Shown piece by piece: positions 13,401-24,987 of a stretch of 64,000 nucleotides of DNA. A program made the translations under genes and the position numbers. Each line of letters begins with the position of its first letter. Within the stretch, counting starts at the first letter, position 1. The notes under the pieces were generated by a model, which saw only the letters and a program-made list of their open reading frames with translations, did no database searches and had not been told where the DNA came from. The DNA is taken from contig NC_080716.1 of the NCBI RefSeq assembly GCF_019097595.1, positions 10,630,401-10,694,400 on the forward strand, given 5' to 3'. The DNA comes from Hemibagrus wyckioides. Its lineage: Eukaryota; Chordata; Actinopteri; Siluriformes; Bagridae.

Positions 13401-16400
13401 GGCACTCTTCTACTCCTCCCAGGCAATGTACCACACCTCCAAACCACAGTGCCACGCCTCCCAGCTACTGTGGCAGCTCAGGGTAGGGCACTCCTTTCGC
13501 TGCCTTTTTAGAGTTTATTGTTTTTTTGGGCTTTTCTTTGTAGCTCATGTGCATATTTGTGTACTTTTCAAGGCCCAAGTACTTTTTTGCTACCATTGTT
13601 GTATGGGCTTATGAGGTTTAACATATGTATACAAAGATGTTCCTGACACAGTGCTGAATGTGAATTACTGTTACATTACTAACTCAGTTACTCAGGAACA
13701 TCACATTATACAGTATTTTATTCCTCCTGTGATTTTATGATGGATTGTTCCCTTTTATTTGTAACAAGAAAATCTTAATATTATAAACTGTAGCATTCAA
13801 CCACTATCATTTCCTTGTGATGTCATGTTTTGTAGGCCTTCCTCTGTAGATGGCAGAGCTGATTCCCAGCGCAACTCTATGGAGGATAGCTTCAGACTGG
13901 AGCAGAGACCAAACTCCATGACTGGGTAACTAAAGAAACATTGCATTTCTATTCTGTACCCTTAAATTCCTTTCCTTTGACATATTCACTACATGTGTGT
14001 GCAGTCTGATCCCTGTGTACCCCGGCGAGTCTGCAGCTCCCATCCGTACTGCCAAGGCCGAGCGCAGGCACCAGGAGAGGCTGCGTGTGCAGAGCCCAGA
14101 GCTCAGTGTGGCTACAGACAAGGATCTTTCTCCTGCTGAGAAACGGGCCTTGGAGGCAGAAAAGAGAGCAATGTGGAGGGCAGCCAGGTACAGCAGCAAG
14201 CACCAATACCACATATAAAGCCCAGTATATAGCTACCAAATCATGAACCAGAGGACTATTTGGGTTTATGTTCTATATGTTGGAGATCCCTGTGTTGTTT
14301 ATCTTTTAACAAGTTAATCCTGTGGCTGGAATTGTATTTCATCTGACCCTCCTTTTTTTGTCTTAAACTGTGTCTCCCTTTTTCATGTATTGTCTTCCAC
14401 ATTCATTTTTTGCCCATGCTCAGGGTTCCCAAAGACACACTGAAATATTCAACACAAAAGAACCGTCCTAAATAAAATACTAAATAAAACATGCAGCAGT
14501 TGTGTGCTGTCAATATTGGTGCCAACTTAGACCACAAGGCTACAGATATTATATATAGAGACTTTTCACAGCAGATGCTGTGAGTATGGCTATGGCAGCT
14601 GCAACAGAGCCCGTGGGAACCAAACATCTTTAACCTTATAGTCTAACAGTCTTTGTTGGCTAAGACGTTGCTCAGAAATAATATTGCCTAATGTAGATTG
14701 TCAGCTTTTGGATCCAAAATGATATATTTTCAGAAAAAAAATTAAATAATGTCTTTTACTAAATTCTGAATTCATTGAAAGAATAAAATCATTAGGAAAT
14801 AAAGCTAAACAAACAATGAAGTAGCTCACCCAACCTTCACTTTACAGTAAACTATTTTTTTTAAATCACAGTAGGTGAGTGAGCAAGTCATATTCTTGTG
14901 CACAGTACAGCTCAGTTTTTAACCACCAGCCACCATAACAACTCCATCGGAGTTGCTTTAAGTCCCCACTGTCTTTGGAAAGGAAGGTTATTTGGAATCC
15001 GTCACATCCCTCAGTGTGTTTTTGTCACTTATTTGAACACTTGGTACTTACACTGATCAGCCATAACATTATGACTACTGAGAGGTGAAGTGAATAACAC
15101 TGATGATCTCCTCATCATGGCACCTGTTAGTGGGTGGGATATATTAGGCAGCAAGTGAACATTTTGTCCTCAAAGTTGATGTTAGAAGCAGGAAAAATGG
15201 GCAAGCGTAAGGATTTCAGCGAACTTGACCAGAGACAAATTGTAATTGCTAGATGACTGGATCAGAGCATTTCCAAAACTGCAGCTCTTGTGGGGTGTTC
15301 CCGGTCTGCAAATGGTCAGTATCTGTCAGAAGTATGCTTTAAGTCCTGTAAGTATGGTGCCAGATAGCACAGCATACTTTCAGGGATCTAGTGGAGTCCA
15401 TGCCTCGACAGGTCAGGGCTGTTTTGTCAGCAAAAGGGGGGACCAACACAAGAGTGGTCATAATGTTATGCCTGATCTGTGTGTATTCCAATATGCTATT
15501 GATTTTTTTTTAATGTTAAATCAAAACCAGAAAGTTCTTCTGAGAAAGGTATCATAAACAGAGGAAGAGGAATCATCTTGAGCTATATTTTTGCTGAGTA
15601 CTATAATGATTGATCTCAGATTACACATTTGTAAAGGTGTGTCTTTGGCAGCCTTGGCACTGGAGTACCCGTGTTAACTTTTTTAATTCTTACTGTGTGT
15701 CGTAGTATTTTACCTTCCATCTGTACCCTCTTCTTCTCTTTCCCTCTCTCTCTGTGTATTTTTCCCATATGTTCTCTCTCCTCTCCTCTCCTGCTCCCGC
15801 ATTCCTCTCTCTGGTTGGCTGTTCCCAAGGCCTTATGGTCTAGAGGAAGACGTTAGGCAGTATGAGCAAGACCTGGCCAAGAGGCTCTACCAGGCGCGTG
15901 TGAGGGCATCGTTAGACAGTGCTGCAGCTCCTCCCTCTACCTGCTCTTCTTCCTCTCAGCCCAGGTCTGCCCTGCCCACCCACACAGCATTGTGGGGGCT
16001 GAGCTCTGGTGCTTTTAAGCTCTGCTTTGGTGCTTGCTGTAGTGTGTGAGGGCAGTGGCGTATATAGTGATTCTGTAGTAATTTTAACGTTGCTGTGGCA
16101 TTTTCATAGAGTGAATGCTGTGTGCTGGTTCTTGGAGACACTCTCTTACACACACACTATCACACACACACAGCTCATTTATATGACATACCTGGTGTAA
16201 TCGAACGTTATTAGTACATGGATTTTTAAAACAGTGTAGTTTTAGCAAAGGTAAATGTATAGTCATTGATGTGGAAGGTTTTTTTTCATATAACTTCTAT
16301 GCAAGGAGTTTCAGATGTTTTTTGGTTTCTCGTTTACATGGCAAGCTTTGTTTTATTCTCAAGTAAAAAAGAGAGATTGATGAGAAAATGACTGGTGAAA

Positions 16401-19400
16401 TACCCCTGAATACCCGGACATTCCTTAACATTAAAATGAGTTGTAAAGCACAGTGTATAATACACACTAATAATATACCATGCTGCTGAACGACAATAAC
16501 TGACCTTGGTATGGCAATGGTGCATCATGCCGTCCAAGCATGTGTTATTTTTGTTTAATAGCACAATCTGTCCAGTTATACCACACATAATAAATGCCTG
16601 CCACAGCTACAGACTGCAGCATTGCCTGTCCTCCTACTTGAGCTCTTCATGCACAACAGAACTGTTTTATACTGTCAGTCCCCCTCACTACTGCACATCC
16701 ATACTACAAGTACAAAAAAAATTTAGATAGCCTCCAAGAAAAAATTTGGGGCATGGGAACCAGACTGATGGCTTGCTGTGTTTTTTTTTTTTTTGCCAGA
16801 TGAATGAAGCATTTTAAATAATTTTCTTGTGTATGCATCTTGGATGCATGTTCTCATGGTAATTTGGTTAACCTTAACCAGTTACAGCCCTAAATCTAAA
16901 TTTAGGATTCCCCCCCCCCCCACTCTAACTACACCCACCAATGTGTGTGTACCCTTTGTTTCTTTTCTAATCTAACTATAAGCTCTTTCTGTTCCTTTAG
17001 AATGAAGTCTTTAGAGCAGGATGCTCTCAAGGCTCAGATGGTCATCGCTAAGTCGAAGGAAGGGAGAAAGCGAGGCACTCTGGACCAGTTGGCTGAATCG
17101 CCGTCTCCTGCACCCACACCTTCACCTACTCCTATGGAAGGTGAAAGCTCCATCTCTGCTCACGTACCAGCAAGGCAGAGTCTTCCATGTATCTATGTAC
17201 AGCTTTCAAAGTCTCTACATCCTGGAATGAACCTGATGGTGTTTTTTTCCCCCCTTCTTTTCTGGACAGATTTCAGTCCTCGATCTGTGACGTCACCTGG
17301 TCGACTGGTATGAGTTACTTTTTTTTGTTTTCTATGTGTTGATGGGAAAACATCTGCCTTTACTGCTTTAAGTGTTAAGCTTACACTACAATATTGTTTT
17401 GTTAGAATTTTTTGCCAGCTTAGAATAAAGCACTCGTGTCCATTACTTCCATTCATTCTTCAAAGCAGGCAAAGTTGTATTTACATGAACTGTCTCCTTG
17501 TCCTTTTTTCCCCCCCTCCACTTCCTCTATTCTCCTTTGTCTCTGTCCTCTCCTCATCCCTCCTTATTTTCATCTCACATCTGCTTTGTCTTTATTTCTC
17601 CACCTCCACCCTTCCATTTGCCCCACATATTTACACCCATTCATTTGCTGTCCTTAGTCCCTGTCAGAAAAGAAGTTTGACTACCGACAATTCGCTGCCA
17701 TTCCTTCTGCTAAACCCGTATACGACATTCAGGTATTGCCTTGCATGCCAAGTTCCCAGGAATCTGACACTCCTTATCCTCTCAAGTTAGTCTCATCTGC
17801 CTGGCTTTCCCTGTTACCTCTCTCCCTCCTGGCCATGTTAAATCCAGTGTCCCTGGTAACTGGGCCTCCAGCTTCTCTGCATAAACAGCGTTGATGATCA
17901 GTTCACTGTTGTCACCACTTATTGCTGGTACCAAGCATTTAACTAGTTGGACAGCATTGAGACCTGATCAGCTGGCTTCATGGTGCTTCAAAACATGGGA
18001 TAAAGTCAGGATGGCAGCTGATCTCCTTCAAGCAGATCTTTGCTTCCCACTCGCCCTCAGCAACTGGCACCCTCTTAGTTAAGGCTATTAGCCAGATTTG
18101 GAACGTACCTCCTTGGGACAAAGCATTATCTTTTATTATCAAACTATGCTGCATGGAAAACCAATTAAGTTGGTGGATTATCAGCTGTGAGTGGAAGACA
18201 GGCAAGACCATTAAATCAGGCATGTGAGGGAACACGGGGAGCTGGGAACAAGAGAATGTTGCTTTATTTAGTGTTGGTGTTCTGTGTTTTTGTGAATGTT
18301 TTGGATGAACATTGGTCTTGTGGGTTGGGGTCATGTGTTGGTTGTTTTTCTAATACCCTTTTACTGTTATTCCACACCAAAGACCACCAAATTTATTTCT
18401 AATGATGTAAAGTCCTTCAAGGTTTCAGTCATACAAGTAAATTAAAGGCACTTCCTAAAGAAAGCTCTGACTATAAAGGTCTGTTTAAAGTACGTCTGTC
18501 TTTGTAAAATTATTGAACCCATAATGTTAATCAACCAAACATCTCTAAATGTTTCCGTGAATCTGATTGTGCTGTTTGGTGGCCTTTCGGGTGTGCTCTG
18601 ACCTAACTGTGTGTTGAGTGCTGTTTATGACGTCTTTTATCAGTGGAGTTTTAGTGTCAAGCAATGCCTTCACCCTGATCACAGAAAACGTGTACAAATA
18701 CAGAATTTATTTTAGCGTAATACAAGGATTTAGCTGGCTTTCTGTTTTCACCTGGAATTTTATAATACCAAGGACAACTGTTGAATCTAGGACATTGGAC
18801 TAGAGCTTTGTTTAGCACTCGGTCAGGTACAATATTCAGTTTACGGTACATCCATGTTGGGGGTGAAGGACTGTGTAGCATGCTGGTCTTTTTTTTGGGT
18901 GTTTGGTGTGTAATTTCTTTGACGTATCAAACAGGTATGGCTTTTTTTTTTATGTTGCTTCTTCTTTTTTCAGTGCTTTTATCAGTGACCCTTGTATATC
19001 CTCACCCTCTAAAGAATAACTGCTAATACCAGGATAAGGGGGCATTTGTGTGGGTCTAAACGAGCAGATTCCCTGTGCGAGGAAGTGCCTTTGTGCCTGG
19101 CTACTTCAGCTGGTTTATAAACCCCAGTTTTCTGTTCCCTGGCTGCAGTCCCCTGTTGATGGCTTTGGTTCCTATGGTGGTGCTGGCATTGACTTCAGGC
19201 TGAGAAGCCCTTAAGTCTTTACTCTCTTACACTTATTCTTGTCTTGCAGTCTCCGGATGCTACAGATCTTCGATTCAACAGTGATGTCTCCACTAGCCCA
19301 GGTAAGCCTGTGTGTAGGTGACTGATCTGTAGACGTGTTGCTCTGGGTGTGATTACACACTCTGGGATATAATTTGCTGACACTTGTTGTCCCCTTGACA

Positions 19401-21351
19401 CAGGAAGTTTCCTAGGATAAGTGATCATCTGGATTTGGTAGGAGTCCTGTATGTGTGTGTGAGAGTGCATGTTTGGGTGCTAACTGAATGCATATTCCCA
19501 GGAACTGTTTACCTCTACTGAAAGCCTGCTTAAGTGGTGACGCTTTGGATTTTCTCCAACTATGAATGACCTGAAAATCAAATTAGGTTCTTATAATGTA
19601 TAAACAGTGTCAAATATTTTCTAACAATTTATCATTGTACAATGATCCATTCTAGGTTCTTGATGTTTTTGGCCCTCAAAATAACCGTACAGTATACACC
19701 GATCAGGCATAACAATATGACCACTGACCGGTGAAGTGAATCTCCTCATCATGGCACCTGTTAGTGGGTGGGATATATTAGGCAGCAAGTGAACATTTTG
19801 TCCTCAAAGTTGATGTGTTAGAAGCAGGAAAAATGGGCAAGTGTAAGGATTTGAGCGAGTTTGATGAGGGCCGAATTGTAATGGCTAGACAACTGGATCA
19901 GAGCATCTCCAAAACTGCAGCTCTTGTGGGGTGTTCCCGGTCTGCAGTGGTCAGTATCCATCAAAAGTGGTCCAAGGAAGGAACAGTGGTGGACCGGCGC
20001 CAGGGTCATGGGCGGCCAAGTCTCACTGATGCACGTGGGGATCGGATCACACAACAGACGAGCTACTGTCGCTCAGATTGCTGAAGAAGTTAATGCTGGT
20101 TCTGATAGAAAGGTGTCAGGATACACAGTGCATGACTGGTCAGGGCTGTTTTGGTAGCAAAAAGGGGGACCAACACAATATTAGGCAGGTGGTTATAATG
20201 TTATACCTGATCGGTGTATATATTTCACTGTTCGAAAAGATTATAGCTGAAGTAGCTTTGATTTGAAAAGTGCTGGGGACGGTAACAGTGACAAAGCATA
20301 ACATGGATAAATGCATAAATTAAGATGGGAGATTTATTTTTCTTATCTTACCAGATCTTAGGTGGTTTCTTTGGTCAGATTAGCTAAGGGCTACACACAG
20401 CGCTTAGTCGTTTGTAATCACCTCAACTCAATTTAATATTTGTAGTACAGCCAAAATGCTATACATCACTAAACAAAACTGTTAACTGCTTCCTCGACCC
20501 ACTTAGAAATGTCCCCTGCACATCACTCTCATTCTTAATCCCACGTTCTGTACGCATGACAAATGTAATATCTGCACTGTTTTGACGTGTTGCTTCTCCT
20601 GCTTCTGGATTATTGGGGCTTCATGGAAGTTGGTGTCTGCACAATGCTGGTTATGGGGTTATTGTAGCGTTCCTGCCACACATGTGATGCCCTGCTGCAT
20701 AGGTTCCCACACCTAGTCCTGGAGTAATCTGCTTGATCACAGTGCTCTTCCTTCTTTAACACACTCGAATATACCCAAGAAGATGAGCAGGACATGTGGA
20801 TTCTCCAGGACCAATGCTGGGAGCCTATACCTTACTGAAAGGTTATTGCTTACATCAACACCAGACCTGTTTGGTCTTTTGTTGTCTCTTCCTCAGTGAT
20901 GACCTGAGTAATAGTGTTTGAGTAATACAGCTTTGCTTTTTGCTCCTAAGAGATATTCTATAGTCTGTGTGCTTGGGTATATTTTCCCCTTCTCAGTGGG
21001 CTCAGGGTGCAGCTTTTCCTCAGAGTGCAGCATTGGGAAGCGTTTGCTTGGGAAGAGATGAATGGGGCAGAACCGGCAAACCAGTCTTCCTTTAATCAAA
21101 TCTGTTCATGAAGTTGAATTAAAAATATTCTCTCTCTCTCTCTCACCCCCCCATCTCTCTCTCTCTCTCTCTCTCTCTCATCCCCCCTCGTTCTCTCTCA
21201 CCCCTCCATCTCTCTCTCGCTCTCTCTCATCCCCCCTCGTTCTCTCACCCCCCCATCTCTCTCTCTCTCTCTCTCCCTCTTTCTCTCTCTCACCCCCCCT
21301 TTCTCTCTCTCTCTCTCTCTCTCTCTCATCCCCCCTCGTTCTCTCTCACCC

Positions 21352-21393
<42 letters not shown>

Positions 21394-21566
21394 CCCATCG
21401 TTCTCTCTCACCCCCATCTCTCTCTCTCTCTCCTCGTTCTCTCTCACCCCCCTTTCTCTCTCTCTCTCTCTCTCTCTCATCCCCCCTCGTTCTCTCACCC
21501 CCATCTCTCTCTCTCTCTCTCTCTCTCCCTCTTTCTCTCTCACCCCCCCCTTTCTCTCTCTCACCC

Positions 21567-21602
<36 letters not shown>

Positions 21603-21999
21603 CCCCCTCATTCTCTCTCACCCCCCCATCTCTCTCTTTCTCTCTCATCCCCCCTCGTTCTCTCTCACCCCCCCATCTCTCTCTCTCCCTCTTTCTCTCT
21701 CTCACCCCCTTTCTCTCTCTCACCCCCCCATCTCTCTCTCTCTTTCTCTCTCATCCCCCCTCGTTCTCTCTCACCCCCCCATCTCTCTCTCTCTCTCCCT
21801 CTTTCTCTCTCTCACCCCCCCTTTCTCTCTCTCACCCCCCCATCTCTCTCTCTCTCTCTCTCTAGTTTCCTGTGTAGAAGCTGAGGTGCCTGTAGCTCCT
21901 GTGGCCACTACGTCTGCTCTGGAGGAGATGGCTCTGTACAGCAACAAGCGTAAACTTCGACAGGGCCGGCGCAGTCTAGAGACAGCCGTTCCCACATAA
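1532..21999 (+). CDS. scrib: Scribble planar cell polarity protein, C-terminal part (26 core coding exons)
   Basis: Scribble is a cortical scaffold of basolateral polarity and planar cell polarity that binds partners through LRRs and four PDZ domains. The window holds the second half of PDZ2 ([17 protein letters not shown]), PDZ3 (binding loop [11 protein letters not shown]), PDZ4 ([11 protein letters not shown]) and the tail. Core exons: 1532-1612, 2907-3143, 3621-3731, 3818-3994, 4091-4207, 4287-4475, 4564-4683, 4783-4839, 5272-5328, 5547-5627, 9495-9566, 9771-9830, 10297-10344, 10506-10631, 11199-11309, 11679-11729, 11928-12068, 12622-12784, 13251-13482, 13836-13925, 14005-14187, 17001-17140, 17270-17307, 17658-17732, 19250-19301, 21866-21999. 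They total 2943 bases, or 980 residues plus stop, in one frame. Landmarks shared with mammalian SCRIB include [46 protein letters not shown] and [13 protein letters not shown]. The LRRs, PDZ1 and the start codon are upstream of the window. Small exons (10297-10344, 11679-11729) are the least certain. Confidence 0.95.
4564..5627 (+). other. scrib: scrib exons for the post-PDZ4 linker and short coiled coil
   Basis: Exon 4564-4683 carries the conserved SPGVIANPF and [11 protein letters not shown] stretch that follows PDZ4 in mammalian Scribble. Exons 4783-4839 and 5272-5328 are both exactly 57 bp. They encode charged heptad-like helices ([19 protein letters not shown], then [19 protein letters not shown]), probably one short coiled coil split by an intron. 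Human SCRIB is shorter here, so one or both exons may be alternatively used. Exon 5547-5627 encodes the conserved [13 protein letters not shown] motif. All junctions are phase 0. Confidence 0.85.
5831..6352 (+). mobile_element. Tc1-like deletion derivative, family CACCGATCAGGC (copy 1)
   Basis: The left end CACCGATTAGGCATAACATT is clear. The right end is eroded (ACCATGTAAACCATAATAAC). It retains a helix-turn-helix transposase fragment at 5961-6191 ([19 protein letters not shown]..., [19 protein letters not shown]), followed by a stop. The DDE catalytic region is absent. It lies in the scrib intron 5628-9494. Confidence 0.85.
6862..6906 (+). CDS. scrib: Candidate scrib 45-bp cassette microexon
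   Basis: The sequence after TATCAGCAG reads [15 protein letters not shown] and then meets a perfect GTGAGT donor. It is 45 bases long, open, and phase 0 on both sides. That matches exon 5547-5627 (ends phase 0) and exon 9495-9566 (starts phase 0), so it can be included or skipped without a frameshift. It has no match to the mammalian sequence I can recall. Support rests on splice sites, phase and position only. Confidence 0.45.
7360..7449 (+). CDS. scrib: Possible scrib 90-bp cassette exon (weak donor)
   Basis: After the acceptor-like AACATTTAG the frame reads [20 protein letters not shown] and stays open for 30 codons up to GGGAAC|GTATCA. The next in-frame codons run into a TAG. Length and phase (0/0) fit the scrib linker, but the donor is poor and the polypyrimidine tract is short. 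It may be chance. Confidence 0.25.
8269..8667 (+). CDS. scrib: scrib large linker exon with GC donor (likely alternative)
   Basis: A 399-base (133-codon) exon follows a strong acceptor (ACTCTCTCACTCTTCAG). It encodes a Ser/Pro/Glu-rich segment ending in [31 protein letters not shown]. The frame stays open well past both ends, and composition is clearly codon-like. The end best fits AATAAG|GCAAGC, a strong match to the minor GC-AG donor class, and gives phase 0. Exon 5547-5627 joined directly to 9495-9566 would reproduce the mammalian order (QRVN/VPS), so this exon is probably isoform-specific. A GT donor inside it (CACAG|GTTATG) is a weaker alternative. Confidence 0.65.
9495..12068 (+). other. 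scrib: scrib linker exons between the coiled coil and the C-terminal region
   Basis: Seven exons (9495-9566, 9771-9830, 10297-10344, 10506-10631, 11199-11309, 11679-11729, 11928-12068) are all phase 0 and all multiples of three. They encode low-complexity Ser/Pro/Arg sequence, with one conserved island ([16 protein letters not shown], exon 11199-11309) shared with human SCRIB. Any of these exons can be skipped in frame, so the linker length is probably isoform-variable. Introns here are short (about 200 to 850 bases) and show no transposon that I recognise. Confidence 0.8.
15051..15482 (+). mobile_element. Tc1-like deletion derivative, same family (copy 2)
   Basis: Ends are CACTGATCAGCCATAACATT and TAATGTTATGCCTGATCTGT. 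The middle is shorter than in the other copies: after GTTCCCGGTCTGC it jumps to GGATCTAGTGGAGTCCATGC, which belongs to the transposase C-terminal region. This is a different deletion from the common one. It lies in the scrib intron 14188-17000. Confidence 0.8.
15830..15964 (+). CDS. scrib: scrib 135-bp cassette exon (phase 2/2)
   Basis: After GTTCCCAAG the frame reads [20 protein letters not shown], then [10 protein letters not shown] and a Ser-rich end at CAGCCCAG|GTCTGC. It enters in phase 2 and leaves in phase 2, exactly between exon 14005-14187 and exon 17001-17140. Those two exons splice to each other in the mammalian order (WRAARMKSLEQ). The exon therefore adds 45 residues with a charged helix when included. 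The donor GTCTGC is weak, which fits regulated use. Confidence 0.65.
19697..20216 (+). mobile_element. Tc1-like deletion derivative, same family (copy 3)
   Basis: Both ends are present (CACCGATCAGGCATAACA and TGTTATACCTGATCGGTG), flanked by TA. It is about 520 bp. A small ORF at 19815-20084 retains the helix-turn-helix. The catalytic part is missing. It lies in the last scrib intron. Confidence 0.87.
21128..21863 (+). repeat. CT/C-rich pyrimidine tract array ending at a splice acceptor
   Basis: About 740 bases are almost purely C and T on the + strand. The tract is built from (TC)n runs alternating with CACCCCCC and CATCCCCCCTCGTTC blocks. It ends TCTCTCTCTAG at the 3' splice site of the final scrib exon (21866). 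Homopurine-homopyrimidine mirror tracts of this kind can adopt triplex (H-DNA) structure. Confidence 0.95.
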
Positions 22000-24050
22000 T
22001 TTCACACACACACACAATACAGATAATAAATATAGTGCACAGTAGCTAGCGATACTACAAGCTATAGACAAAACTAAAATGTTCGTTCACAGAAACGTGT
22101 GAAAGACTTTCAACCACTCTCGCTTCACCGTAGAGTTTCAGTGACAGGTTTTTTCTTACTTTCTGTTGTTTTTTTGTTTTTTTTTAAAGAAACACTACAG
22201 CTTTTGGTTGTTTTTGCACACCAGGCTTGCCTTTCCAGCTAACATTTAGCGCAGATGTGGAAGGCTTCTCCTCTTCCTCCGTACTGGACGCTTTAAGGAG
22301 GGCCATCATTACCATGCAAACTACACACCTGTGTTGATTTTACTCTTTTTTTTTTTCCTACAGTTTGCTTTTAACAAGCTAAATTATTTTTTAGATGATC
22401 TTGATTTGGGTGCTTTTTTTAATACTTTAATTTTAAACCTCTGATATTAATGTAAAAAAAAACAAACAACTTGTGTTAATGTTCACATATCTCAGCCATC
22501 TGAAGAGCAAGCGATCATTCTGTGACTTTCACTGCCCCATACAGGAGAAAAGAAAAAAACATTTTACACGTAATTTATTTCCGTAGTCGCCATTTTTGAC
22601 GTTTTTATTCGCTTTTTAAAAAGACACATCATAATTGGGAATATTCCACCAATCAGTTTATATGTACTGATTTATCGATTTATCAGCGCTGTATAGCTCT
22701 AACACCATATCAAGTATAAAAAAAAAAATCAGGCTTTTTTATTTTTGTTAAATTTTGGGTGTGGATCAGTGTTTCAAATGAATGTATGTTGGTCTTGTGT
22801 TCTGAGGGATTCGTCTCACCATAAAAAAAAATAATAAATCCTTATATTCTGCCTGGTTTCATTTGAGCGCAGCTTAAAACAGCGCTCTAGTCTTCCTGGA
22901 CCTGGACTCTAGAAGATGAAAAGATACAGGACAGCAGAATCATTAAAAAAAAAAAGTGCATCAACTTCCTGTCCTAAGCGAAATGAGAAAACCAGAAATA
23001 TCCTCCCCTCTGTATTTTTCTGCTTCCTGGACCATGTTGCATGCTGTTTGCTGGAACATTCCCATTACCTATGGACTATTAAAAAAAAAAAAAAAAAAGA
23101 AGACATTTGTAATAATAAATATTCACAAACACTCAGACCATGAACTTTAAAGGAGCCAGTCTGAAGAGAAGGTCCAGGTGTCCATCATATCATCGAAACA
23201 TGGTACCATTCTTTCTATTTATCTAACACTGGGGTCAGGGGATGAACTGATATGTTCCCCTTGTTTTGTTTTTGTTTTTTTTCCAATGTGACTCATGTTC
23301 ATATATCTCTGGAGTGGCTACTTCAGTTTTCTTTTCCGATTCCATTTAAATCTAAAGCCACTTGAAATGCTTAGCCTTGTGTGAATAATGTACAAAATGC
23401 TGTGAGAAGCAGAACTCCACGGTAAAACTGAGCCAGTGTGTGCAGTGACGGTGGCATCCAGACACTAAACTGGTGTCCACTGCATGTATATTGGCTTTAC
23501 TGCATTATTTTGTTGTTGTTGTTGTTGTTATCGTTGTTATCGTTGTTATCCAATCCTGGGTGAGGAAACAAACAAAAAAAATCTATATTTTTCATCCCTC
23601 TCTAAGAACACATTTTATCATTCTCAAACCAGCTGCCATCTACACCGTGGCCACTCTCACACGTCAGATGACGTCTTTCTCTTTTACTAATCGTAGTTTT
23701 TCATCTCGCTCTTGCTAACTGAAATTCAGTTTTGGATGATGACACTTGGGAAAGTGGCTGAATGGCTAATCGATGAGCATTTATTGTATTTTTGTAAAGA
23801 CAGAAATCACATTTTCTCACACTTAACGAATGGGATTCACTACATTTTTTTTGCAGCAGGACAGTCGTTTTGATCTCTCTTGTTTTCGATTTCTTTGGGA
23901 TGGGGGGGCTTTTTTTTGCTACATAGGTGATGGAGGGGCTGAATGTGGGGGTTAGAGCTCATTCAGGACTGTAACTAGTGAATTTGTACAACCAAAGAAG
24001 TCTATTTTGTGGTTCAGGAATAATAAAGTTTACTTTTCATTTAACAAGAT
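22000..24050 (+). other. scrib: scrib 3' untranslated region
   Basis: About 2 kb without a supported gene follows the TAA. It holds several A- and T-runs. Two AATAAA signals are seen, at 22833-22838 and 24022-24027. The second, followed by T/GT-rich sequence, is the likely main cleavage signal. A short GTT/ATC repeat lies at about 23511-23550. Confidence 0.7.
24022..24027 (+). terminator. Poly(A) signal, scrib (distal)
   Basis: AATAAA in AATAATAAAGTTTAC, followed within about 40 bases by GTGTCAAAGTGTCTC. It is the last signal before the convergent kif9 gene. An upstream AATAAA at 22833-22838 could give a shorter transcript. Confidence 0.6.
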
Positions 24051-24324
24051 GATGTGTCAAAGTGTCTCTTTACATATATATGTATATATATTTTTTACTG
24101 CTTTACATGTGTCCCAGAGAAAAGTCACCTTATTTGTACCATCCACTTTGAGATAATAGAATACAATTCAAGGAATAAAACTTGGTGGTGTGCTGTTGGA
24201 GGAAAATAATCCACATGGGGTCATGTGATGCAAAGCAGAAGGCTGTTGCTACCTTCAGTTTGATTATTTTCCAGCATTACTGTCAAATAATTAATGATTT
24301 ATCAGATTTTTAAAACTAAAGATA

Positions 24325-24807
24325 CACTATATTGCCAAAGATTTTGAGACGTCTGCCTCTTATGCACATGAATGTAATATGGTGTTGGGCTGCCCTTTGC
24401 AGCTATAACAGCTTCAAATATTCTGGGAAGGCTTTCAAGGTTTAGGTGTGTGTTTTGTGACCATCAGGCACTGATGCTGGATGAGAAGGTCTGGCTAGCG
24501 GTCTCCACTCTAATTCATCCCAAAGATGTTCTATCAGGTTGAGGTCAGGACTCAGTGAATTTCCTCCACACCAAACTCACTCATCCATGTCTTTATGGAC
24601 CTTGCTTTGTGCACTGGTGTACAGTCATGTTGGAACACGAAGGGGTCATCCCCAAACTGTTCCCACAAAGTTGGGAGCATGAAATTGTCCAGAATGTCTT
24701 GGTATGCTGAAGCATTAAGAGTTCCTTTCACTGGAACTAAGGGGCCAAGTCCAACCCCTGAATTCACTGTTTTTGAGGGGTGCCCCAATACTTTTGTCAA
24801 TATAGTG
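24325..24807. mobile_element. Tc1-like deletion derivative, family CACTATATTG
   Basis: Ends CACTATATTGCCAAAG and CTTTTGTCAATATAGTG are flanked by TA on both sides. The interior matches parts of the intact element at 37357-38603 (CTTCCCACAAAGTTGGGAGC region, TTCCTTTCACTGGAACTAAGG), but most of the transposase is gone. It lies between the scrib and kif9 poly(A) signals. Confidence 0.85.
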
Positions 24808-24987
24808 TATTTTCCCCCACAATATGTATGATTTATGTATATATTTTTGTCATGGAGGAAAAAAACGAGAGTCATAATCAAGCATTAATGTTAATCAGAT
24901 GCATCAACAAACAAAATTATCCTATTAAACTGGCATTACATTACAATGAATATTAAGTGACAAGTATTTCTCATAACTTGCACAGCT

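Larger units (their letters stand above)
12622..21999 (+). other. scrib: scrib C-terminal region exons
   Basis: Exons from 12622 onward encode the conserved tail: [28 protein letters not shown], an acidic stretch ([11 protein letters not shown]), [85 protein letters not shown], and a basic end [17 protein letters not shown] before TAA at 21997-21999. Human SCRIB ends with a comparable basic RRPVRPGRRGLG segment. Phases become mixed here (1, 2, 2, 2, 1, 0, 0, 1), so most of these exons cannot be skipped singly without a frameshift. The last intron (19302-21865) carries a Tc1 copy and the CT tract. Confidence 0.9.

Noticed and set aside
13930..14239. Minus-strand open frames of 94-96 codons
   Set aside because: They are antisense shadows of scrib exon 14005-14187.
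21062..21865. Plus-strand open frame of 267 codons of Ser/Leu/Pro repeats
   Set aside because: It is the translation of the CT/C microsatellite, with no protein-like composition; the region is the last scrib intron.
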